64,000 bases of DNA from Collinsella sp. AM18-10. GTDB taxonomy: Bacteria > Actinomycetota > Coriobacteriia > Coriobacteriales > Coriobacteriaceae. Of the stretch, positions 33,028-41,524 are shown in pieces. The stretch covers positions 81,307 to 145,306 of the forward strand of contig NZ_QRJO01000005.1 in NCBI RefSeq assembly GCF_003471585.1, written 5' to 3'. The notes beneath the pieces are model-generated. The model saw nothing but the letters and a program-made list of their open reading frames with translations. It was not told the DNA's origin and did not search any database. Numbering within the stretch: position 1 is the stretch's first letter; the number at the start of each line of letters is the position of its first letter. A program made the position numbers and the translations under genes.

Positions 33028-34371
33028 CTAGTTCGCCATGACGCCTTCGGTCCAGGCCTCGACGTCCTCGATGCGCAGGACGTTGGCGACCTCGGCCACG
33101 CAGTCGACGCTGGCAAGCTCGGCGGCGGCAGCCTGGACATTCTTCTCGAGTGCGCGGTGCGTCAGGAAGATGACCGAGCAGGCATCGCTGACGCCCGACT
33201 TGCCGTCCTCGACCTGGTTGATGAGCGAGATCGAGATGTTGTGCTTGGCAAAGATGTCGACCGTCTCGGACAGGGCGCCCACGCGGTCGGCGACCTTCAG
33301 GCGCACATAGTACTTGGTCTGGAGCTCGTCCATGGGCTTAAAGGCGAGGTTGTGGCCATAGGGCTCAATCTCGGGCAGCGGAGCCACGCCGCGGCTGATC
33401 TGCTCGGAGAGCGACAGGATATCGCCCACGACGGCGCTCGCGGTGGGGAAGGAGCCTGCGCCGGCACCGTAGAACATGGTCTCGCCCACGGCGTCGCCCA
33501 CCACGTAGACAGCGTTCATGGCGCCGTTGACCTTGGCAAGCATGTGGTCGGCGGGGATCAGCGTGGGATGCACCCGGACGTCGACGCCGGCGTCGGTGTT
33601 GCGTGCGATGCCCAGCAGCTTGATGGTGTAGCCGAGCTCGCGGGCCTGGGCAATGTCCTCGGCGCCGATGGTACGGATACCCTGCTGGTAGACATCGTCG
33701 GTGGTCACGCGGGTGCCAAAGCCGATGGAAGCGAGGATGGCCGTCTTGCTGGCGGCGTCGAAGCCGTCGACGTCGGCGGACGGGTCGGCCTCGGCATAGC
33801 CCTTTGCCTGGGCGTCGGCGAGCACGTCAGCGTAATCGGCGCCCTCGGCGTCCATGCGCGACAGGATGTAGTTGGTGGTGCCGTTGAGAATGCCAGCGAT
33901 GGTCAGGATCTTGTTGCCCACCAGGTCGTGCTCAAGCGTGCTCACGATGGGGATGCCGCCGCCGCAGCTGGCCTCGCACTTAATCTGCACGCCACACGCG
34001 CGCGCCTTCTCGGCAAGCGTCTCGACGTGACGGCCCAGCAGAGCCTTGTTGGCAGAGACGACATGCTTGCCGTGCTCAAAGGCGGTGGTGAAGATCTCGG
34101 TTGCGGGATGCTCGCCGCCGATCAGCTCGACGACGATGTCGACGGCGGGGTCGGTGACGACATCGTGCCAGTCACTCGTAAAGGCCTCGCGCTCAATACC
34201 GGCTGCCTCGGCCTGCTCCCAGGCAAGCGCGCAGGCGCGGGTCAGCTTAAGGTCGATGCCGTAGGCGGCCAGGTACTCATCGTGGTGGCTCTTGATCAGA
34301 CGGGCCACGCCGCCGCCGACGGTCCCCAGACCGATCAGACCGACGTTCACGGTGCGCAGGGATTCGCTCAT
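33028..34371 (-). CDS. hom: homoserine dehydrogenase
   Basis: A 447-residue NAD(P)H-dependent enzyme that reduces aspartate semialdehyde to homoserine on the way to threonine and methionine. Residues 8-24 form the nucleotide loop VNVGLIGLGTVGGGVARL, VSANKALL (about residue 105) and AGILNGTTNYIL are the family catalytic region, GYAEADPSADVDGFDAASK is diagnostic, and a C-terminal ACT domain (about 355-430: YYVRLKVADRVGALSETVDIFAKHNISISLINQ) gives threonine feedback control. Start ATG 34371 has AAGGAG 6 bases upstream, and a TAGAAT -10-like element lies about 55 bases further up. Followed by a clear terminator. Confidence 0.95.
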   Translation of the reverse strand: MSESLRTVNVGLIGLGTVGGGVARLIKSHHDEYLAAYGIDLKLTRACALAWEQAEAAGIEREAFTSDWHDVVTDPAVDIVVELIGGEHPATEIFTTAFEHGKHVVSANKALLGRHVETLAEKARACGVQIKCEASCGGGIPIVSTLEHDLVGNKILTIAGILNGTTNYILSRMDAEGADYADVLADAQAKGYAEADPSADVDGFDAASKTAILASIGFGTRVTTDDVYQQGIRTIGAEDIAQARELGYTIKLLGIARNTDAGVDVRVHPTLIPADHMLAKVNGAMNAVYVVGDAVGETMFYGAGAGSFPTASAVVGDILSLSEQISRGVAPLPEIEPYGHNLAFKPMDELQTKYYVRLKVADRVGALSETVDIFAKHNISISLINQVEDGKSGVSDACSVIFLTHRALEKNVQAAAAELASVDCVAEVANVLRIEDVEAWTEGVMAN

Positions 34372-34537
34372 AGATAGCTCCTTCGTGCATCTTATGGATG
34401 GATTAACCGCTTAAAGGTTGAGTGCATTCTAGCGTGAACCGAGGGCGCATGCTCGCCAGGCAACAGGAGTCGCACAAAACGGCACCCCCGAAACGCTGCG
34501 GAAACATTGGAAACATGCTCGCTACAAATGAACTTCC

Positions 34538-34553
34538 GTAACAAACTGTCAAC
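34538..34553. promoter_or_regulatory. weak GlnR-like half-sites upstream of first binding-protein gene
   Basis: GTAAC (34538-34542) and TCAAC (34549-34553) are separated by six bases, resembling part of the actinobacterial GlnR pattern gTnAc-n6-GaAAc. Only the first half matches well, and it is reported because a better match precedes the second paralogue at 35841. Confidence 0.2.
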
Positions 34554-34621
34554 GTTTGCGCCATAAGGTTTGCCCCGTACCGCAAAACAGCCGCACCGCG
34601 GCCAGCGAAAAGGGGGACACC

Positions 34622-35788
34622 ATGTTTAGTATCAACAACGCACTGAGCCGTAGGAGTTTCTTGGCAGGAGCCGCGGCGCTCGGCAGCACCGCCGCGCTCG
34701 CTGGCTGCTCTTCGAGTGGCTCTGACGGCGGCTCCGCCGATGACGGCAAGACCTTCAAGATCGGTGTTATCGGCCCTCTGACCGGCGCCGCGGCAACCTA
34801 TGGCGTTTCGGCCGAGAAGGGTGCCAAGCTCGCCGCCGAGGATTTCTCGACCAAGGACCTCAAACTCTCGCTTAAGTCCGAGGACGACGTCGCCGACGGC
34901 GAGAAGGCCATCAACGCCTTCAATACCTTGTGCGACTGGGGCATGCAGGCGCTTGTCGGCCCCGTTACCACCGGCGCCGCCGTCGCCGTCTCGGGCGAGA
35001 TCGCCGACGATATGCTCATGGTCACGCCTTCGGCCTCGTCGCTCGACGTTACCAAGGGAAAGACCACGGTCTTTCAGGTTTGCTTCACCGACCCCACCAT
35101 GGGCGCCAGCGCCGCGAAGTTCTTGGCCGAGAAGTACGCGGACGCCAAGATCGCCCTGTTCTACAACTCCGGCGATACGTACAGCTCGGGCGTTGCCGAC
35201 GCCTTTGCCGAGCAGGCCAAGGCATCCAAGCTCGATGTCGTCGATACCGAGACCTTTAAGGACGACTCTTCCACGAGCTTTACCAACCAGCTCACCAAGG
35301 CCAAGGAGGCCGGCGCCACGCTTATTTTTGCTCCGATCTATTACACGCCGGCGTCCGTCCTGCTCAAGAACGCCAAGGACATGGGGTACGACATGACGCT
35401 TATGGGCACCGACGGCATGGACGGCCTGCTCTCCGTTGAGGGCTTCGATACCTCTCTTGCCGAGGGCGTGCTGCTCATGACCCCGTTCTCTGCTGACGAT
35501 GAGAAGAACGCCGACTTCGTCAAGGCCTATAAGGACGCCTACGACGAGACGCCCAATCAGTTTGCCGCCGATGCCTATGACTGCGTCCATGCGATTGCCG
35601 AGGCTATCGATAAAACGGGCATCGACATTACGGCTGACGGTGCCGACATTGCCGACGACCTTGCCCGCGCCATGCGCAAGATCAAGATCGAGGGCCTGAC
35701 GGGCGAGCTGACGTGGAATGACGAGGGCCAGGTCGAAAAGCCCGCTACGGCCTATGTGATCCAGGACGGCAAGTACATCGCCGCCTAA
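34622..35788 (+). CDS. livK: branched-chain amino acid type ABC transporter substrate-binding lipoprotein (paralogue 1)
   Basis: A 388-residue periplasmic-binding-type lipoprotein. Its signal peptide has a twin arginine SRRSFLAGAAALGSTAALAGC with the lipobox LAGC, then the mature domain FKIGVIGPLTGAAATYGVSAEKGAKLAAEDF, VGPVTTGAAVAVS, YNSGDTYSSGVADAF and a C-terminal LSNNEGQ-like tail. Start ATG 34622 has AAGGGGG 5 bases upstream. It is nearly identical in length and sequence to the next gene, LivK paralogue 2 (about 70% identical by eye), suggesting tandem duplication with divergence in ligand choice. Substrate is probably a branched-chain amino acid, but family members also bind urea and amides. 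Confidence 0.85.
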   Translation: MFSINNALSRRSFLAGAAALGSTAALAGCSSSGSDGGSADDGKTFKIGVIGPLTGAAATYGVSAEKGAKLAAEDFSTKDLKLSLKSEDDVADGEKAINAFNTLCDWGMQALVGPVTTGAAVAVSGEIADDMLMVTPSASSLDVTKGKTTVFQVCFTDPTMGASAAKFLAEKYADAKIALFYNSGDTYSSGVADAFAEQAKASKLDVVDTETFKDDSSTSFTNQLTKAKEAGATLIFAPIYYTPASVLLKNAKDMGYDMTLMGTDGMDGLLSVEGFDTSLAEGVLLMTPFSADDEKNADFVKAYKDAYDETPNQFAADAYDCVHAIAEAIDKTGIDITADGADIADDLARAMRKIKIEGLTGELTWNDEGQVEKPATAYVIQDGKYIAA

Positions 35789-36059
35789 GTGCGCATAAAA
35801 CGCTACCGGTGAGGCTGTTTTATTCAGGGCGGGGACGCCTGTAACAGAATGGAAACATTACTTTTACACAATAAAGTGGCATTACTGCATAAAATAATAG
35901 AAATACGCAGAAATATGGATAAATGAACAAATCCAAAGAAAAGTTGAAATAATCGCCACTTTTCCTAACTAAAGCGTCTACTATTTTGCGAACGCCGAAC
36001 ACGGCGAAGGATGGTCTGTCGGGCAACCAAAACCCGACGAGATTTGAGAGGAGAGCCGC
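35789..36059 (+). promoter_or_regulatory. AT-rich leader/promoter region of second binding-protein gene
   Basis: This 271-bp gap has no gene and is much AT-richer than its flanks. At 35841 it carries GTAAC-n6-GAAAC-n6-TTTAC (35841-35867), three consecutive elements fitting a GlnR-type operator. Hairpin arms AAAAGT/ACTTTT and TCGGG/CCCGA (near 36018-36038) lie before the ribosome binding site of the second paralogue. The region therefore probably gives that gene its own regulated promoter. Confidence 0.35.
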
Positions 36060-37247
36060 ATGTCGAGCCTCACCGGTAAGTCATTGAACCCTGTTATGAA
36101 TCGCAGGAGCGTTATCGCGAGCGCAGCAGGTCTGGGGGCGATGTCCATTCTAGCTGGCTGCTCCTCCAACGGCGGCGACAGCGGTTCCGCGTCGGGCGAC
36201 GCTTCGTTTAAGATCGGCACCATCGGCCCGCTGACCGGCGCCAACGCGTCCTACGGCAAGTCCGTTACACAGGCTGTCGAGCTTGGCTGCAAGGATTTCT
36301 CGACCAAGGAGCTGCCGCTTGTCAGCAAGGCCGAGGACGACCAGGCTGACGGCGAGAAGGCCGTCAACGCCTTCAACACCCTGCTCGACTGGGGCATGCA
36401 GGCCCTCGTCGGTCCGACCACCACGGGTGCGTCGGTCGCCGTTGCCGCCGAGTGCGGCAACGACCCCGAGACGTTCATGATCACCCCGTCCGCGTCCTCC
36501 GAGGACGTTACCAAGGGCAAGGATTGCGTCTTCCAGGTTTGCTTTACCGACCCCAACCAAGGTGTCAACGCTGCCAAGTTCCTGGCAGAGAAGTATGCGA
36601 ACGAGAAGTTCGTGCTGTTCTATAACTCCGGCGATGCCTATTCTTCGGGCATCGCAGATTCCTTTAAGGCCCAGGCCGCTAAGTCTAAGCTTGAGATTGT
36701 CGACGAGGAGACCTTTAAGGACGACTCCGCCACGAGCTTTACCAACCAGCTGACCAAGGCCAAGCAGGCAGGCGCCACCATGATCTTTGCGCCGATCTAC
36801 TACACGCCGGCGTCCGTCCTGCTCAAGAACGCCAAGGACATGGGCTACGACGTCAAGATGATGGGCTGCGACGGCATGGACGGCATCCTGGGCGTTGAGG
36901 GCTTCGACACCTCTCTTGCCGAGGGTCTGCTGCTCATGACCCCGTTCTCCGCCGACGACGAGAAGAACGCCGACTTCGTCAACGCTTACAAGGATAAGTA
37001 CGGCGATACCCCCGACCAGTTTGCCGCCGACGCCTACGACGGCGTGCATGCTGTGGTCGAGGCTCTCAAGGAGGCCGGCCTGGGCGTCGACGCCGACCCC
37101 ACCGAGGTTGCCGAGAAGCTTCCCGAGGCTATGCTCAAGATTACTGTTGACGGCCTGACTGGCAAGCTCTCCTGGAACGACAAGGGTCAGGTCCAGAAGG
37201 ACCCGACGGCGTACGTCATTACCGACGGCAAGTACGTACAGGCCTAA
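36060..37247 (+). CDS. livK: branched-chain amino acid type ABC transporter substrate-binding lipoprotein (paralogue 2)
   Basis: A 395-residue lipoprotein very similar to the upstream paralogue: MNRRSVIASAAGLGAMSILAGC signal peptide with lipobox, then ASFKIGTIGPLTGANASYGKSVTQAVELGCKDF, VGPTTTGASVAV, YNSGDAYSSGIADSF, and a C-terminal DKGQVQKDPTAYVITDGKYVQA. Differences near the ligand pocket (Gly-Ala versus Ala-Ala-Tyr loops) may change specificity. Start ATG 36060 has GAGGAGAG 5 bases upstream. It is followed by a hairpin at 37280-37309 and then livHMGF, the standard order for a branched-chain amino acid transporter, with the additional upstream copy being unusual. Confidence 0.9.
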   Translation: MSSLTGKSLNPVMNRRSVIASAAGLGAMSILAGCSSNGGDSGSASGDASFKIGTIGPLTGANASYGKSVTQAVELGCKDFSTKELPLVSKAEDDQADGEKAVNAFNTLLDWGMQALVGPTTTGASVAVAAECGNDPETFMITPSASSEDVTKGKDCVFQVCFTDPNQGVNAAKFLAEKYANEKFVLFYNSGDAYSSGIADSFKAQAAKSKLEIVDEETFKDDSATSFTNQLTKAKQAGATMIFAPIYYTPASVLLKNAKDMGYDVKMMGCDGMDGILGVEGFDTSLAEGLLLMTPFSADDEKNADFVNAYKDKYGDTPDQFAADAYDGVHAVVEALKEAGLGVDADPTEVAEKLPEAMLKITVDGLTGKLSWNDKGQVQKDPTAYVITDGKYVQA

Positions 37248-37279
37248 TAGGCCGCCTTACATAGAGCGGTTTTGATCCC

Positions 37280-37309
37280 AAGCAGGGGAGGTTTTGGCCT
37301 TCCCTGCTT
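37280..37309 (+). promoter_or_regulatory. hairpin between second livK and livH
   Basis: Stem AAGCAGGG / CCCTGCTT (37280-37287 and 37302-37309) with no T run. It probably limits transcription or protects the livK mRNA, so the binding protein is made in excess over the permeases, as in other Liv systems. Confidence 0.5.
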
Positions 37310-37386
37310 GCTTGGTATCTAGGGACAACGTAACGTCCCTGTTTCATACATCAACTGGAAACCTATTCGAAAGGGGGATGTGGAAC

Positions 37387-38268
37387 ATGACGGTCTTTAT
37401 CCAATACCTGGTCAACGGCCTGTCCATGGGCAGCGTCTACGCCATCATCGCGTTGGGCTACACCATGGTCTATGGCATCGCCAAGATGCTGAACTTCGCT
37501 CACGGCGACGTCATCATGGTCGGTGCCTATGTCTCGTTCTGTGCCACGTCGTATCTCGGCCTCCCGGGCTGGGCATCTGTAATTCTCTCTTGTGTGGTCT
37601 GCACCGTTCTCGGTGTTCTCATCGAGGGTCTGGCATACAAGCCGCTGCGTCAGGCGGGCCCGCTGGCCGTTCTGATCACGGCCATCGGCGTGTCTTACTT
37701 CCTGCAGAACGCCGCGCAGCTTCTGTGGGGCGCCACGCCCAAGAACTTCACTTCGCTCGTCACCTTCCAGGTGCCGGAGTTCTTGGCCAAGTTCAATGTA
37801 AGCGCCGTTTCGCTCGTCACCATCGTCGCCTGCCTGGTTATCATGGCCGGTCTGATGTTCTTTACAGGTAAGACCAAGATGGGCAAAGCCATGCGCGCCG
37901 TGTCCGAGGACAAGGCCGCCGCTCAGCTCATGGGCATCAACGTCAACCGCACCATCTCGATGACGTTTGCTATCGGCTCCGCCCTTGCTGCCATCGCCGG
38001 TGTGCTCCTGTGCTCCTACTCGCCGGTTCTGCAGCCCACCACGGGCGCCATGCCTGGCATCAAGGCCTTCGACGCTGCCGTTTTCGGCGGCATCGGCTCC
38101 ATCCCCGGTGCCTTTGTCGGTGGCATCCTCATCGGCATCATCGAAGCGATGGCGCAGGCATACATTTCCACGAGCCTTGCCAACTCCATCGTCTTTGGTG
38201 TTTTGATCATCGTCCTGCTCGTCAAGCCTGCCGGCCTCTTGGGCAAGTACGTCCCCGAGAAGGTGTAG
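37387..38268 (+). CDS. livH: Liv-type ABC transporter permease LivH
   Basis: A 293-residue permease with about eight helices, opening MTVFIQYLVNGLSMGSVYAIIALGYTMVYGIAKMLNFAHGDVIMVGAYV, the classic LivH start, and containing GKTKMGKAMRAVSEDKAAAQLMGINVNRTISMTFAIGSALAAIAGVL, the cytoplasmic loop (EAA-type) that contacts the ATPases. Start ATG 37387 lies 9 bases after AAAGGGGG; a nearer ATG at 37378 abuts that site. LivM follows with nine bases between. Confidence 0.9.
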   Translation: MTVFIQYLVNGLSMGSVYAIIALGYTMVYGIAKMLNFAHGDVIMVGAYVSFCATSYLGLPGWASVILSCVVCTVLGVLIEGLAYKPLRQAGPLAVLITAIGVSYFLQNAAQLLWGATPKNFTSLVTFQVPEFLAKFNVSAVSLVTIVACLVIMAGLMFFTGKTKMGKAMRAVSEDKAAAQLMGINVNRTISMTFAIGSALAAIAGVLLCSYSPVLQPTTGAMPGIKAFDAAVFGGIGSIPGAFVGGILIGIIEAMAQAYISTSLANSIVFGVLIIVLLVKPAGLLGKYVPEKV

Positions 38269-38277
38269 GTGAGCGTT

Positions 38278-39357
38278 ATGAAGTTTCTTAAAGACAAGCA
38301 GACGCGTCACGACTTTGTTACGTACGCCATGTGCCTTGTGGCGTTCGCCATCGTGTTCTTTATGCAGTCCAACCACATGATTCCGCGCATGATCGCCGGT
38401 CAGCTGGTTCCCATCACGGCCTATATCGTCATGGCCATCTCCCTTAACCTCGTCGTCGGCATCGCGGGCGACTTGTCGCTGGGCCACGCAGGCTTTATGA
38501 GCGTCGGCGCCTATACGGGCATCGTTACCGCCGTCGCCCTCGAGAGCGTCGTGCCCTCCGACCCCATTCGCCTGGCCATCAGCATTGTGGTCGGCGCCAT
38601 CGCCGCTGCCATCCTGGGCTTTTTGATCGGCATCCCGGTCCTTCGCCTGAGCGGTGACTATCTGGCCATCGTGACCTTGGCCTTTGGCGAGATTATCAAA
38701 GAGATCGTCACCTGCCTTATCGTGGGCGTCGACTCTCGCGGCCTGCACGTGATCTTTAACATCACGGGTAACTCCACAATCGACGATCTGCACCTGCTCG
38801 AGGACGGCACCGCCATCATCAAGGGCGCCCAGGGCGCCTCGGGCGTGTCGACGTACTCGACCTTCCTCGCCGGTGCCATCCTGGTCATGGTCGCACTCGT
38901 GATCGTGCTCAACCTGGTTCGCAGCCGTACTGGCCGTGCCATTATGGCCGTGCGCGACAACAAGATCGCTGCCGAGTCCGTGGGCATCTCTGTCACCGAG
39001 TACCGCATGATCGCCTTCGTGGTTTCCGCCGCTCTCGCCGGCGCTGCCGGAGCCCTCTTCGGCGGTAACTTCTCGCAGCTTTCCGCCACCAAGTTTGACT
39101 TCAACACGTCCATCCTCATCCTGGTGTTCGTGGTCCTGGGCGGTCTGGGCAATATGCGCGGCTCCGTCATCGCGGCGGCGTTGCTCACGGTGCTTCCCGA
39201 GCTGCTCCGTCAGTTCTCGGACTACCGCATGCTCATCTACGCCATCGTGCTGATCCTGGTCATGATCTTTACCAACAACCCGCAGCTCAAGGCGTTCTTC
39301 GGTCGCGTCAAGGATCGCTTTACTTCCAAGAAGGAGGTGGCAGCCGATGCCCAGTAA
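38278..39357 (+). CDS. livM: Liv-type ABC transporter permease LivM
   Basis: A 359-residue permease with about ten helices (MKFLKDKQTRHDFVTYAMCLVAFAIVFFMQ; LNLVVGIAGDLSLGHAGFMSVGAYTG; GRAIMAVRDNKIAAESVGISVTEYRMIAFVVSAALAGAAGALFGG coupling loop). It pairs with LivH. Start ATG 38278 follows AGGTGAG; a GTG at 38269 directly after livH is less likely. Its end overlaps livG by 11 bases. Confidence 0.9.
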   Translation: MKFLKDKQTRHDFVTYAMCLVAFAIVFFMQSNHMIPRMIAGQLVPITAYIVMAISLNLVVGIAGDLSLGHAGFMSVGAYTGIVTAVALESVVPSDPIRLAISIVVGAIAAAILGFLIGIPVLRLSGDYLAIVTLAFGEIIKEIVTCLIVGVDSRGLHVIFNITGNSTIDDLHLLEDGTAIIKGAQGASGVSTYSTFLAGAILVMVALVIVLNLVRSRTGRAIMAVRDNKIAAESVGISVTEYRMIAFVVSAALAGAAGALFGGNFSQLSATKFDFNTSILILVFVVLGGLGNMRGSVIAAALLTVLPELLRQFSDYRMLIYAIVLILVMIFTNNPQLKAFFGRVKDRFTSKKEVAADAQ

Positions 39358-40207
39358 ATTTGAGTTCAACAAGGGCAAGATGGTCCCGTATCCTTCTGGC
39401 GCCATCGTTCCCGATCGCGACCTGGGCCAGCGCCCGGCTCTCGAGTGCATCCACCTGGGTATTGAGTTCGGCGGCCTTAAGGCAGTCGACGACTTTAGCC
39501 TGACTATCGGCAAGACCGAGATCGCCGGCCTGATCGGTCCCAACGGTGCCGGTAAGACCACGGTCTTCAACCTGCTCACTAAGGTATACCAGCCCACGCA
39601 CGGCACCATCCTGCTTGACGGCGAGGACACCTCGGGCAAGTCGGTCTATCAGGTCAACCGTATGGGCATCGCCCGTACCTTCCAGAACATCCGCCTGTTC
39701 AACACCATGACGGTGGAGGATAACGTTAAGGTCGGCCTGCACAACCAGGAGCGCTACTCCGGCTTTGAGGGCGTGCTGCGCCTGCCGACGTATTGGAAGC
39801 ACGAGAAGGCCGCCCACGAGCGCGCCATGGAGCTGCTATCCATTTTTGACATGGAGCACCTGGCAAATGAACAGGCCGGCTCGCTGCCTTACGGCGCCCA
39901 ACGTCGTCTGGAGATCGTCCGTGCGCTTGCCACCAACCCCAAGCTGCTGCTGCTCGACGAGCCTGCCGCCGGCATGAACCCGTCCGAGACCGCAGAGCTC
40001 ATGGCGAACATCGTTAAGATTCGCGACACCTTTGGCATTGCCATCATGCTCATCGAGCACGACATGTCGCTCGTCATGAACATCTGCGAGGGCATCTGCG
40101 TGCTCAACTTTGGTAAGGTCATCGCCAAGGGTACGGCCGAGGAGATCCAGAACAACGATGCCGTTATCGAGGCATATCTGGGCAAGCAGGATAAGGGGGA
40201 GAACTAA
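39347..40207 (+). CDS. livG: Liv-type ABC transporter ATP-binding protein LivG
   Basis: A 286-residue ATPase: Walker A GLIGPNGAGKTTVFN (about residues 61-74), the LivG-specific signature LPYGAQRRLEIVRALA in place of LSGGQ, Walker B KLLLLDEPAAGM, and a C-terminal IMLIEHDMSLVMNICEGICVLNFGKVIAKGTAEEIQN. The first 30 residues are an extension preceding LECIHLGIEFGGLKAVDDFSL. Start ATG 39347 has AGGAGG 8 bases upstream, within livM. It drives uptake together with LivF. Confidence 0.95.
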   Translation: MPSKFEFNKGKMVPYPSGAIVPDRDLGQRPALECIHLGIEFGGLKAVDDFSLTIGKTEIAGLIGPNGAGKTTVFNLLTKVYQPTHGTILLDGEDTSGKSVYQVNRMGIARTFQNIRLFNTMTVEDNVKVGLHNQERYSGFEGVLRLPTYWKHEKAAHERAMELLSIFDMEHLANEQAGSLPYGAQRRLEIVRALATNPKLLLLDEPAAGMNPSETAELMANIVKIRDTFGIAIMLIEHDMSLVMNICEGICVLNFGKVIAKGTAEEIQNNDAVIEAYLGKQDKGEN

Positions 40208-40921
40208 ATGGCAGAGCCGATGCTTTCCGTCTACAACATCAACGTCTGGTACGGCGCCATCCACGCCATCAAGGACATCTCCTTTAACGTCAACGAGGGC
40301 GAGATCGTGGCTCTGATCGGCGCGAACGGTGCTGGCAAGTCCACAACGCTCAAGACCGTCTCGGGCCTGCTGCGCTCCAAGACCGGCTCCATCAAGTTTA
40401 TGGGCGAGGACATTACCCATGCGCCCGCTGATAAGCTGGTTGGTAAGGGACTGGCTCAGGTTCCCGAGGGACGTCGTGCCTTTTTGCAGATGACGGTTGA
40501 GGAGAACCTGGAGATGGGCGCCTATACGCAGCCCAAGTCCACGGTGGCTCCGGGCCTTGAGCGCGTCTACGAGCAGTTCCCGCGCCTGAAGGAGCGCCGT
40601 CGCCAGGTCGCCGGCACCCTTTCGGGCGGCGAGCAGCAGATGCTCGTTATGGGCCGCGCCCTTATGAGTAACCCCAAGCTGCTCATGCTCGACGAGCCTT
40701 CCATGGGCCTGGCGCCGATTCTGATTGAGCAGATCTTCCAGATTGTCGAGGATCTGCATAAGGCCGGCACCACGGTGCTTCTGGTCGAGCAGAACGCGCA
40801 GATGGCGCTCTCGATCGCCACGCGCGGCTACGTGCTCGAGACCGGCAAGATCACCATGACCGGCACCGGCCAAGAGCTCCTGCACGACGACAACGTCCGC
40901 AAGGCTTACCTGGGCGGTTAG
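40208..40921 (+). CDS. livF: Liv-type ABC transporter ATP-binding protein LivF
   Basis: A 237-residue ATPase, second energiser of the transporter: Walker A ALIGANGAGKSTTLK, Q-loop, LSGGEQQMLVMGRALM signature and Walker B LLMLDEPSMGLAP, ending VLLVEQNAQMALSIATRGYVLETGKI. Start ATG 40208 directly follows the livG stop. The operon ends with a hairpin and a terminator downstream. Confidence 0.95.
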   Translation: MAEPMLSVYNINVWYGAIHAIKDISFNVNEGEIVALIGANGAGKSTTLKTVSGLLRSKTGSIKFMGEDITHAPADKLVGKGLAQVPEGRRAFLQMTVEENLEMGAYTQPKSTVAPGLERVYEQFPRLKERRRQVAGTLSGGEQQMLVMGRALMSNPKLLMLDEPSMGLAPILIEQIFQIVEDLHKAGTTVLLVEQNAQMALSIATRGYVLETGKITMTGTGQELLHDDNVRKAYLGG

Positions 40922-40923
40922 GC

Positions 40924-40952
40924 GGTTCCGCCGTTCTACCGAACGGCGGACC
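40924..40952 (+). terminator. hairpin after livF
   Basis: Near-perfect GC-rich hairpin (arms GTTCCGCCGTTC / CGAACGGCGGACC) straight after the livF stop without a T run. It probably acts together with the next terminator. Confidence 0.45.
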
Positions 40953-40993
40953 AGTCGACGCTGCGCGGGCGCCAGAGCGACAACTTGTCATTC

Positions 40994-41035
40994 AAAGAGG
41001 GCGGCATGACCAGAAGGTCTATGCCGTCCTCTTTT
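40994..41035. terminator. bidirectional terminator after liv operon
   Basis: Long stem AAAGAGGGCGGCATGACC / GGTCTATGCCGTCCTCTTTT around AGAA, with flanking T and A runs. Ends the liv operon. Confidence 0.65.
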
Positions 41036-41107
41036 CATGCCAATTTGTTCGCTCTGGTGCCCGCTCGCTGTCCGTCCTTTGCTTGCGGCGTTGCTTTGGT
41101 TCTGGCA

Positions 41108-41177
41108 TTTGACCTAGTCGCTGGGGACGTTCTTGAATGACTAGTCGTTTAAGAACGTCCCCAGCGACTAGGTCAAA
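41108..41177. repeat. 70-bp perfect palindrome (copy A)
   Basis: Arms of 27 bp (41108-41134 and 41151-41177) are exact complements around a 16-base loop. The inner half (GGGGACGTTCTT, then GAATGACTAGTCGTTT, then AAGAACGTCCC) is shared with copy B at 42694-42749. The 41036-41246 gap holds no gene. Confidence 0.75.
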
Positions 41178-41246
41178 AGGCTCCGAGCGCGGCGTGCTCA
41201 CGCCCGTCGTGGTGCGCCCGAAGGGGGATGGCTGCTACGAGCTCGA

Positions 41247-41510
41247 TCATTTGCGAGGAGAAGACGAACCAGCCGTTGCAGATCCAATATGGATCTCGCC
41301 GACCTCGGCAAGCTGCTCGATGAGCGGAAGCCCTGTCGGGTCGTCTATTTCAACACCACCCAGAATGATGGTGTCATCGCGCAGGTCGATCTGTGTGTTG
41401 AACACAGCGAGGTTAAAGCCGGAGGCCACAAATCCGATAGCAGCCAGGACGAGCCCCGTGGCAACAAGTCCACCCGCTACGGCAAGGTAAATCTTTTTTA
41501 CGCTGGACAT
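41247..41510 (-). pseudogene. short, possibly truncated DUF4097-like membrane gene
   Basis: An 87-residue product with one transmembrane helix (about 8-29, YLAVAGGLVATGLVLAAIGFVAS) and a short outer part (DDTIILGGVEIDDPTGLPLIEQL) ending GSATAGSSSPRK. In many Firmicutes and Actinobacteria a PadR gene and a DUF1700 gene are followed by a DUF4097 protein of 200-300 residues that begins in this way (a membrane helix, then GGF/GVEI-like strands). Here only the first third is present, so it may be truncated; the tail reads as random codons. A repeat lies 70 bases downstream. It could still be a functional small protein, so the call is tentative. Start ATG 41510 has AAGGAG 5 bases upstream. Confidence 0.45.
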
Positions 41511-41524
41511 GTTTGCACTCCTTC

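Noticed and set aside
32767..34377. 536-codon frame antisense to hom
   Set aside because: Same mirror effect; the minus strand encodes a complete homoserine dehydrogenase with ACT domain.
37363..39639. 758-codon frame antisense to livH/livM
   Set aside because: Asp/Gly/His-rich, no motif, and fully covered by clear permease genes on the plus strand.
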